Source: Pseudomonadota bacterium (GTDB lineage Bacteria; Pseudomonadota; Gammaproteobacteria; Steroidobacterales; Steroidobacteraceae). From it: 5,824 nucleotides of DNA. Where the stretch lies: contig JAEZCN010000165.1 in the NCBI GenBank assembly GCA_023433515.1, positions 1 to 5,824 of the forward strand, given 5' to 3'. The notes below the pieces were generated by a model. The model saw nothing but the letters and a program-made list of their open reading frames with translations. It did not search any database and was not told the DNA's origin. The position numbers were made by a program, and so were the translations under genes. Position 1 is the stretch's first letter; every line of letters begins with the position of its first letter. Below are positions 1-5,824 of this stretch, one piece after another.

Positions 1-179
1 GTCGCGCCGCGCACCTGCGCGAGCGACTCGCCGGTCGCGGGATTCACCGAATCGATGAGCGGGCCGGCGACGTCCTTCGACCAGCCCAAACTACCGGACC
101 AGGCGCCGGCGTTGATCGAATCGATGCCGAGGCGTTTCAGCACGCCCGACACATCGAGTGGTTTGATGGCGGCATTCAT
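1..179 (-). CDS. amaB: ALDH7-type aldehyde dehydrogenase, N-terminal fragment (probable aminoadipate-semialdehyde dehydrogenase)
   Basis: Partial gene: only the first 59 codons lie in the window and the rest continues past the left edge. The translation begins MNAAIKPLDVSGVLKRLGID and continues with an N-x-G-A-W-S-G-S motif and then an S-V-N-P-A-T-G-E-S-L-A-Q-V segment, the usual N-terminal pattern of aldehyde dehydrogenases. The early 'LKRLGI...NAGAWSG' segment resembles antiquitin/ALDH7. That family oxidises 2-aminoadipate 6-semialdehyde (in equilibrium with piperideine-6-carboxylate) to 2-aminoadipate with NAD(P)+ in the cytoplasm. The catalytic Cys and Glu are outside the window. The ATG at 179 overlaps the TGA of the upstream dehydrogenase (ATGA), so translation is probably coupled; a GAGG lies about 8 nt before it. 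ALDH membership is clear; the ALDH7 assignment rests on the short N-terminus and the neighbour. Confidence 0.78.
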   Translation of the reverse strand, partial: MNAAIKPLDVSGVLKRLGIDSINAGAWSGSLGWSKDVAGPLIDSVNPATGESLAQVRGA

Positions 180-1384
180 TTCCTGCGCCTCGCTGCTGTC
201 CTTGCCTTCGACGCTTCCGCGGCCTGGGAAGATCGCCGTTGATGACCGGCCTGTCCCTTGACCACGACCGCCGAGGACACGTCCTTCGTGCCGCCCGGCG
301 CGTAGTACTGGCCGAAACGATTGTCGAGGATCGCCGGCAGGTCGAACTGTTCCTGCGTGACGAAACCCTTGTACCTGCGCGGGTTCGCGAGCACGAGATC
401 GACGACCGCGGTGATGCCCGCGGCGGTCGTCACCTGGATCGCCGACCACAGCCGGCCCGCGATGACCTGTGGATAGATCTTGTTGACGTAGTTCTCCTCG
501 CGGAGCTGCCCGTCCTGCTTGCCGGCGACCGCGGCGTAGACGATGACCACGTCCTGCAACGTCTGCGGCACCGCGTTCTCGAGGATGCGCTTCAACGTCG
601 CGCGATCCTGGTTGAGCTTGAGGTCGTTCATGAGCAGGCGCATCTGCAGGCAGTGGCCCGGGTAACGCATCGTCTTGTAGTTGATCTGCTCGCACTGCTC
701 GCCGTACGTGTCGGCGAGCGAGCCCAGGCCGCCCGAGGTGTTGAAGGCCTCGTACGCGGTGCCGTCGATCTCGATCTCCTCGAGGCCCTCGAGCGGCGCG
801 GACTGCACCATCTTGCCGCCGACCACCGCCTCGCACGGATTTCCATACTCGTTGATGAGGCCCTCGGTGGACCAGGTCAGCGAATACTTGAGCACGTTGT
901 TAGGGTGCTGCGGCAACGCACCGACGCGCAGTTTGATCGTGCGCAATTCGTCGAAGTGCTTGGCGAGCTCGTTCGCCGCGATGCTGATGAAGCCGGGCGC
1001 GAGTCCACATTGGGGCACGAACGCCTTGGAGGCGCCCTTCGCGGTGCGGCGCACGGCGCGTGTCACCTCGACGTCCTCGGTCAGGTCGAAGTAGTGGGCA
1101 TTTCCCTTGCGCGCCGCCTTGGCCACGGCCGGGTTGCAGTAGTAGGGCAGGCTCGAGATGACCGCGTGCGGCCGGTAGGTCGAGAAGTAGCGTTCGAGCG
1201 CCTTCGCATCGCCCGCGTCAAGCGCCACGGCGCGCAGATGGCGCGAACCGTGAGCTTTCACCACGGATTCGGCGGCGGCCGCGTCGACGTCACCCAGGGT
1301 GACGTCATAATCCCCGGACTCGGCCAGCAATCCACTGATGAGCGCGCCGATCTTGCCGGCGCCCAGGATCAAGACTTTGTGCAT
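176..1384 (-). CDS. Saccharopine dehydrogenase / lysine 6-dehydrogenase family oxidoreductase
   Basis: A 402-residue cytoplasmic NAD(P)-dependent oxidoreductase. The N-terminus MHKVLILGAGKIG is a Rossmann fold with GxGxxG at residues 8-13, followed by an acidic end of beta-2 (LGDVD, 30-34). Further family signatures are an ISSLPYYCN stretch (76-84), QCGLAPGF (125-132), a TSGGLGSLADTYG segment (216-228) and YKTMRYPGH (236-244). These fit both glutamate-forming saccharopine dehydrogenase (Lys9-like) and lysine 6-dehydrogenase; either would make aminoadipate semialdehyde, the substrate of the ALDH that follows. Sequence alone does not decide between them. An in-frame ATG 40 codons upstream was rejected: the chosen start has GAGGG four bases upstream and begins directly at the first Rossmann strand, whereas the extension is low-complexity and overlaps the divergent gene. 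The last 25 or so residues (about 377-402) form an Ala/Arg/Ser/Gln-rich basic tail unlike the catalytic domain. Confidence 0.88.
   Translation of the reverse strand: MHKVLILGAGKIGALISGLLAESGDYDVTLGDVDAAAAESVVKAHGSRHLRAVALDAGDAKALERYFSTYRPHAVISSLPYYCNPAVAKAARKGNAHYFDLTEDVEVTRAVRRTAKGASKAFVPQCGLAPGFISIAANELAKHFDELRTIKLRVGALPQHPNNVLKYSLTWSTEGLINEYGNPCEAVVGGKMVQSAPLEGLEEIEIDGTAYEAFNTSGGLGSLADTYGEQCEQINYKTMRYPGHCLQMRLLMNDLKLNQDRATLKRILENAVPQTLQDVVIVYAAVAGKQDGQLREENYVNKIYPQVIAGRLWSAIQVTTAAGITAVVDLVLANPRRYKGFVTQEQFDLPAILDNRFGQYYAPGGTKDVSSAVVVKGQAGHQRRSSQAAEASKARTAARRRK
1286..1306. repeat. Perfect 10+1+10 inverted repeat, candidate operator
   Basis: The arm GACGTCACCC is followed by one base (A) and then its exact reverse complement. 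Each arm also contains the self-palindrome GACGTC. The site lies inside the dehydrogenase gene, encoding D-V-T-L-G-D-V at about residues 27-33, roughly 80-100 nt after its start and about 130 bp from the DAHP synthase start. It could be an operator for a dimeric regulator of the divergent unit, or a coding coincidence because D-V...D-V codons flank a Thr-Leu-Gly core. No regulator gene is visible nearby. Confidence 0.35.
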
Positions 1385-1388
1385 GATT

Positions 1389-1393
1389 CCCTC
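1389..1393 (-). promoter_or_regulatory. Shine-Dalgarno site fixing the dehydrogenase start
   Basis: On the minus strand GAGGG is followed by four bases (AATC) and then the ATG at 1384. This is well placed for ribosome binding and supports the 402-residue start over the upstream in-frame ATG at 1504. Confidence 0.7.
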
Positions 1394-1423
1394 GTTTGGC
1401 GGTAGTGTGCCGTAAGCCCCTGA

Positions 1424-1429
1424 ATTAGA
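1424..1429 (-). promoter_or_regulatory. Candidate -10 box for the lysine-catabolism unit
   Basis: The minus strand reads TCTAAT, 5 of 6 matches to TATAAT. Transcription would start near 1417, giving a 5' leader of about 33 nt that includes the GAGGG site. The hexamer 17 bp upstream (TCGGTG, inside the start of the DAHP synthase gene) is a poor -35. This box overlaps the plus-strand -10 box. Confidence 0.4.
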
Positions 1430-1431
1430 AT
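1426..1431 (+). promoter_or_regulatory. Candidate -10 box for DAHP synthase, positioned for a leaderless mRNA
   Basis: TAGAAT matches TATAAT at 5 of 6 positions and ends 7 bases before the ATG at 1439, so initiation at the usual distance would fall on or next to the A of the start codon. There is no purine-rich ribosome binding site in the preceding 20 bases, in keeping with leaderless translation. The -35 region (TAGTGT at a 17-bp spacer) is poor, so strength may depend on an activator or another sigma factor. Confidence 0.42.
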
Positions 1432-1438
1432 AGTTCGC

Positions 1439-2800
<1,362 letters not shown>

Positions 2801-2811
2801 AGTAGTCAGGC

Positions 2812-2835
2812 GTCCGGAGCCGTACGGCCCCGGAC
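2812..2835 (+). repeat. Strong hairpin after the DAHP synthase stop
   Basis: GTCCGG pairs with CCGGAC, and inside it GCC pairs with GGC around a GTAC loop, with one A/C mismatch between the two stem segments. It begins 11 bases after the stop codon. No T-run follows, so on its own it is not a typical intrinsic terminator; it could stabilise the mRNA 3' end or assist termination. Confidence 0.5.
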
Positions 2836-2851
2836 TCGACGCAATCCATCG

Positions 2852-2886
2852 AAGGGCCGCTGCGACGGGGGGAGCGGGCCTTTGTT
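2852..2886 (+). terminator. Possible intrinsic terminator between DAHP synthase and icd
   Basis: The arms AAGGGCCGCT and AGCGGGCCTT pair at 9 of 10 positions (one G/G mismatch) around an 11-nt G-rich loop. A short T-rich stretch (TTTGTT, whose first two Ts are the end of the 3' arm) follows. The T-tract is short and interrupted, and the ATG of icd is only 23 bases further on, so this could instead be a structure in the icd leader. The rest of the gap to 2909 shows no clear promoter to me. Confidence 0.4.
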
Positions 2887-2909
2887 CATCAAGTCCGCAC
2901 ACGACATAC

Positions 2910-4241
2910 ATGAAATACGAAAAGATCCAGATCCCCGCCGACGGCCAGCGCATCACGATCAACCCGGACACGACGCTCAACGTGCCGGACAACCCGCTCA
3001 TCGCCTACGTCGAAGGTGACGGGATCGGCATCGACATCACGCCCGTGATGCTCAAGGTCGTGAACGCGGCGGTCGCGAAGGCTTACGGCGGCAAACGCAA
3101 GATCGCCTGGGTCGAAGTCTTCGCGGGCGACAAGGCGCAGAAGCTCTACGGCACTGGATTCCCCGACGAAACCCTGACCGCGCTGCGCGACTTCGTCGTC
3201 TCGATCAAGGGACCGCTCGGCACGCCCGTCGGCGGCGGCATGCGCTCGCTCAACGTGGCGATGCGCCAGAACCTCGACCTCTACGCCTGCGTGCGGCCGA
3301 TCCGTTACTTCCCCGGCGTGTCGACACCGATGGCCGACGCGTCGCTCACCGACATGGTCGTGTTCCGCGAGAACACCGAAGACATCTACGCGGGCATCGA
3401 GTGGCCGACCGGCTCGAACGAAGTCCACAGGCTGATCCACTTCCTGCAGAGCGAGCTCAAGGCGACCGGCATCCGATTCCCGGCGAGCTCCGGCATCGGC
3501 ATCAAGCCGGTGTCGAAGGAGGGCAGCCAGCGCCTGGTGCGCAAGGCGATCCAGTACGCGATCGAAAACGACCGCGTCTCGGTGACGCTCGTGCACAAGG
3601 GCAACATCATGAAGTACACCGAAGGTGCCTTCATGCAGTGGGGCTACCTGCTCGCCAAGGAAGAATTCGGCGCGCAGCTCATCGGCAACGGCCCGTGGTG
3701 CAGTTTCAAGAATCCGATCAACGGCCACGACATCGTCGTCAAGGACGTCATCGCCGACAACTTCCTGCAGCAGGTGCTGCTGCGTCCGGAAGACTACGAC
3801 GTCATCGCGACGCTGAACCTCAATGGCGACTACATCTCCGACGCGCTCGCGGCGCAGGTGGGTGGCATCGGGATCGCGCCGGGCGGCAACATCGGCGATG
3901 GCATCGCGGTGTTCGAGGCGACGCACGGCACCGCGCCGGGCTTCGCGGGCAAGGACCGCGTGAATCCGGGTAGTTTGATCCTGTCGGCCGAGATGATGCT
4001 GCGTTACATCGGCTGGAAGGAAGCCGCGGAACTGATCCTGCAGGGCGTCGCCGACACGATCGCCGCCAAGGAAATGACCTACGACCTCGCGCGCCTGCGC
4101 GAGGCCATCCGTGCGACCAAGCGCGACCTCGCGGCGCGCAAGAACGTCGAGGAGGATCTGCAGCGGCTGATACCCGGCGCGACGCTCGTGGGCACCACGG
4201 GATTCGGAGACGCCATCATCCGGCGCATGCGGGCGGCCTGA
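2910..4241 (+). CDS. icd: NADP-type isocitrate dehydrogenase (type I), with altered cofactor-loop residues
   Basis: A 443-residue homodimeric-type isocitrate dehydrogenase, catalysing oxidative decarboxylation of isocitrate to 2-oxoglutarate in the TCA cycle. Numbering coincides with E. coli Icd over the active site: S113 (the AceK phosphorylation site, in GGGMRSLNVAMRQ), R119, R129, R153, Y160, K230, D283, D307 and D311 are all present. Of the E. coli NADP 2'-phosphate contacts, Y391 and R395 are kept, but K344 and Y345 are G344 and F345 (HGTAPGFAG). Between R395 and the conserved C-terminal FGDAII there is an extra stretch of about 24 charged residues (about 398-421), making the protein longer than the 416-residue E. 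coli enzyme. The start MKYEKIQIPADGQRI aligns with the family N-terminus; no Shine-Dalgarno sequence is visible before it. Retention of S113 is compatible with control by IDH kinase/phosphatase, which is not in the window. Confidence 0.96.
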   Translation: MKYEKIQIPADGQRITINPDTTLNVPDNPLIAYVEGDGIGIDITPVMLKVVNAAVAKAYGGKRKIAWVEVFAGDKAQKLYGTGFPDETLTALRDFVVSIKGPLGTPVGGGMRSLNVAMRQNLDLYACVRPIRYFPGVSTPMADASLTDMVVFRENTEDIYAGIEWPTGSNEVHRLIHFLQSELKATGIRFPASSGIGIKPVSKEGSQRLVRKAIQYAIENDRVSVTLVHKGNIMKYTEGAFMQWGYLLAKEEFGAQLIGNGPWCSFKNPINGHDIVVKDVIADNFLQQVLLRPEDYDVIATLNLNGDYISDALAAQVGGIGIAPGGNIGDGIAVFEATHGTAPGFAGKDRVNPGSLILSAEMMLRYIGWKEAAELILQGVADTIAAKEMTYDLARLREAIRATKRDLAARKNVEEDLQRLIPGATLVGTTGFGDAIIRRMRAA

Positions 4242-4247
4242 GCCGCC
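4232..4247 (+). repeat. Small hairpin enclosing the icd stop codon
   Basis: GGCGGC pairs with GCCGCC around a CTGA tetraloop that contains the TGA stop of icd. It ends six bases before the ATG of the glycosylase gene, where a ribosome binding site would normally lie. No T-run follows, so it is not a terminator; it may influence initiation or coupling of the downstream gene. Confidence 0.35.
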
Positions 4248-4253
4248 GCGTTC

Positions 4254-4901
4254 ATGTCAGCGACCTTCTGTCCGGACTGCACGCTCTGTCCGCGGCTCGC
4301 GAGTTTTCTCGCGAAGATCGTGCACCAGAACCCCGACTACCACTGCAAGCCGGTGGCGCCGTTCGGCGAGTCGAGCCCGAAGCTGCTGATCGTCGGGCTC
4401 GCGCCCGGCATGCACGGCGCGAATCGCACCGGGCGCCCGTTCACCGGCGACTACGCCGGCATCCTGCTGTACCAGTCGCTGTTCGACCTGGGCTTGTCGA
4501 CCGCGCCGACTTCCGTCGACCGCTTCGACGGACTGCAGTTGAAGGGGGTGCGCATCACCAACGCGGTGAAGTGCCTGCCGCCCGAGAACAAGCCGCTGCC
4601 CGCCGAGATCAAGACCTGCAATCGATATCTCGCGGCGGAACTCGAGCAACTGGCGTCGGTGAAATCGATTCTCGCTTTGGGCACGGTCGCGCACGAAGCA
4701 GTTCTGGTGGCCATGGGGTTGAAACGCTCGGCGGCGAAATTCGGCCACGGCAACGAACACGAACTGCCCGGCGGTCGCCGGATGATCGATTCCTACCATT
4801 GCAGCCGCTACAACACGCAGACGCGACGGTTGACACCCGACATGTTCAAGACCGTCCTCGAGCGCGCCGCGTCGCTCGCGGAGCTGTCAACCGCGCGGTG
4901 A
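4254..4901 (+). CDS. Family 5 (UDGb-type) uracil-DNA glycosylase, iron-sulfur
   Basis: A 215-residue DNA repair enzyme that removes uracil, and in this family other deaminated bases, from DNA. Motif 1 is GLAPGMHGANRTGRPFTGD (48-66), diagnostic of UDGb: the position that is Asp, Asn or Glu in other UDG families is Ala. The C-terminal motif is SYHCSRYNTQTRRLT (180-194), with the conserved His at 182. Likely [4Fe-4S] ligands by comparison with mycobacterial UDGb are C9, C12, C107 and C122 (CTLC and CLPPENKPLPAEIKTC); C6, C31 and C183 are additional cysteines. Length is normal for the family. It starts 12 bp after icd with no Shine-Dalgarno sequence and no visible promoter, so it is probably read from the icd transcript. 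Its last 15 bases, including the stop, overlap the end of the convergent slipin gene. Confidence 0.92.
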   Translation: MSATFCPDCTLCPRLASFLAKIVHQNPDYHCKPVAPFGESSPKLLIVGLAPGMHGANRTGRPFTGDYAGILLYQSLFDLGLSTAPTSVDRFDGLQLKGVRITNAVKCLPPENKPLPAEIKTCNRYLAAELEQLASVKSILALGTVAHEAVLVAMGLKRSAAKFGHGNEHELPGGRRMIDSYHCSRYNTQTRRLTPDMFKTVLERAASLAELSTAR

Positions 4902-5648
4902 GTCCGGCTTGAGGAACGGCGTGAGCAGTTCCATCGGCAGCGGGAACAGGATCGTGGAATTCTTCTCCGCCGAGATGTCGATCAGCGTCTGCATGTAACG
5001 CAGCTGCAGCGCCTGCGGCTCGCGCGCGAGCTGCGCCGCCGCCTGCGTCAGTTTCTCGGCGGCCTGCAATTCGCCCTCCGCGTGGATCACTTTCGAACGG
5101 CGTTCGCGTTCGGCCTCGGCCTGGCGCGCGATCGCGCGCACCATGCTCTCGTTGAGATCCACGTGTTTGATCTCCACGTTCGACACCTTGATGCCCCAGG
5201 CGTCCGTCGCCTTGTCGAGGATCGACTGCAGGTCGCGGTTCAGCAGCTCGCGTTCGGCGAGCAGCGAATCCAGTTCGTGTTGACCGAGAACCGAGCGCAA
5301 CGTGGTCTGCGCGAGCTGGCTGGTCGCCTCGTAGTACTGCACGACCTGCAGGGTCGCGCGCGCGGGATCGACGACGCGGAAATAGATGACGGCGTTGACC
5401 TTGACCGTCACGTTGTCGCGCGTGATCACGTCCTGCGGCGGCACGTCCATCACGACGGTGCGCAGGTCGACACGCAACAACTGCTGCACGAACGGCCAGA
5501 CCCAGATCAAGCCCGGTCCCTTGGTGCCCGTGTAACGGCCGAGTGTGAGGACGACGCCGCGCTGGTACTCGTTGAGAACGCGAATGCCCGCGAAGATCAG
5601 CACGACGAACACGAAGATCAACATTGCCAGGAAACTGAAGCCGAACAT
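4887..5648 (-). CDS. Slipin-type SPFH/band 7 membrane protein
   Basis: A 253-residue stomatin-like protein. A single hydrophobic N-terminal segment (about 4-22, FSFLAMLIFVFVVLIFAGI) anchors it in the inner membrane. The SPFH domain follows: NEYQRGVVLTLGRY (26-39), GPGLIWVWPF (44-53), VDLRTVVMDVPPQDVITRDNV (60-80) and TLRSVLGQ (116-123). An Ala/Glu/Arg-rich coiled-coil stretch (about 172-212) then leads to a short C-terminus with ILFPLP. Slipins oligomerise into membrane microdomain scaffolds and are typically paired with NfeD, whose C-terminus lies directly upstream here (3-bp gap). The GAGGTG ribosome binding site four bases before the ATG overlaps the NfeD stop, implying coupled translation. 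The 3' end overlaps the convergent glycosylase gene, with no terminator between them. The exact cellular role is unknown. Confidence 0.93.
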   Translation of the reverse strand: MFGFSFLAMLIFVFVVLIFAGIRVLNEYQRGVVLTLGRYTGTKGPGLIWVWPFVQQLLRVDLRTVVMDVPPQDVITRDNVTVKVNAVIYFRVVDPARATLQVVQYYEATSQLAQTTLRSVLGQHELDSLLAERELLNRDLQSILDKATDAWGIKVSNVEIKHVDLNESMVRAIARQAEAERERRSKVIHAEGELQAAEKLTQAAAQLAREPQALQLRYMQTLIDISAEKNSTILFPLPMELLTPFLKPDSPRG

Positions 5649-5651
5649 GTG

Positions 5652-5824
5652 TCACCTCGGTGGATGAGAGTCGGGTGGAGAGTTTTCCGGCTCGACAAGC
5701 AGGATCAGCCCGTCGCGCGCGCGCACGCGGGCAGGCTGGCCGGATCGAAGTGGTGAGGTGCTGTGCACGCGCCAGCGTTCGCCCTGGAATTCGGCCCAGC
5801 CGTCGCGCTCGATCGGTTCGAGCG
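5652..5824 (-). CDS. nfeD: NfeD family protein, C-terminal fragment
   Basis: Partial gene entering from the right edge; 56 codons and the stop are present. The visible protein starts LEPIERDGWAEFQGERWRV and continues with H-S-T-S-P-L-R-S-G-Q-P-A-R-V and D-G-L-I-L-L-V-E-P, then a short polar tail. This is the pattern of the NfeD C-terminal OB-fold domain (P-x-G-x-x-x-x-G-E-x-W, then x-G-x-x-V-x-V and G-L-x-L-x-V). The window does not show whether the full protein also has the ClpP-like protease domain and membrane helices of long NfeD proteins, or is a short form. The TGA at 5654-5652 lies inside the slipin ribosome binding region. Known NfeD proteins bind or cleave their slipin partner. Confidence 0.82.
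   Translation of the reverse strand, partial: LEPIERDGWAEFQGERWRVHSTSPLRSGQPARVRARDGLILLVEPENSPPDSHPPR
5653..5658 (-). promoter_or_regulatory. Shine-Dalgarno site of the slipin gene overlapping the NfeD stop
   Basis: GAGGTG on the minus strand, followed by ACAC and the slipin ATG. The last two bases (TG) are part of the NfeD TGA stop, so ribosomes ending NfeD would sit on the slipin initiation site. Confidence 0.65.

Noticed and set aside
55..261. A 68-codon plus-strand open frame at the left edge
   Set aside because: It lies opposite the ALDH N-terminus and the dehydrogenase tail, has no ribosome binding site, and shows no family resemblance.
239..1405. A 388-codon plus-strand open frame across the dehydrogenase gene
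   Set aside because: Low-complexity Arg/Val/Asp-rich shadow of the minus-strand gene, with no recognisable domain.
2889..3926. A 345-codon minus-strand open frame antisense to icd
   Set aside because: It shows the same Arg/Asp/Val-rich shadow composition and no motif; icd on the plus strand is certain.
5082..5756. A 224-codon plus-strand open frame opposite the slipin and NfeD genes
   Set aside because: His/Asp/Arg-rich shadow; the minus strand encodes an intact SPFH domain with a good ribosome binding site.

Overview
The window looks like ordinary chromosomal DNA from a high-GC proteobacterium. Candidates are gammaproteobacterial lineages near Xanthomonadales, Nevskiales or Steroidobacterales, but this is an inference from gene families and base composition, not a firm placement. 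Nearly the whole window is coding. No tRNA, rRNA, CRISPR array, insertion sequence, phage gene or origin was seen.

Left part (1-1384, minus strand): a two-gene lysine-catabolism unit. A saccharopine-dehydrogenase-family or lysine-6-dehydrogenase-type enzyme is followed, through an ATGA stop/start overlap, by the N-terminus of an ALDH7-type aldehyde dehydrogenase that runs off the left edge. Together they would carry lysine-derived aminoadipate semialdehyde to 2-aminoadipate.

Middle (1439-4901, plus strand): a class II DAHP synthase (first step of the shikimate pathway), NADP-type isocitrate dehydrogenase (TCA cycle), and a family 5 (UDGb) uracil-DNA glycosylase. DAHP synthase is divergent from the lysine unit. 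The 54-bp gap between them holds two overlapping opposite-strand -10-like boxes, and the plus-strand one is so close to the ATG that a leaderless mRNA is plausible. A 109-bp gap with two hairpins separates DAHP synthase from icd. The glycosylase follows icd after 12 bp and may be cotranscribed with it.

Right part (4887-5824, minus strand): a slipin-type SPFH/band 7 membrane protein preceded by the C-terminal OB-fold end of an NfeD protein, the usual NfeD/slipin membrane pair. The slipin gene converges on the glycosylase gene and overlaps it by 15 bp.

I see no convincing unknown system. The points most worth checking are: replacement of the two residues that in E. coli IDH bind the NADP 2'-phosphate (G344/F345 instead of K344/Y345); a roughly 24-residue charged insertion near the IDH C-terminus; a perfect 10+1+10 palindrome inside the start of the dehydrogenase gene; the compact divergent promoter; and the lack of Shine-Dalgarno sequences before all three plus-strand genes.
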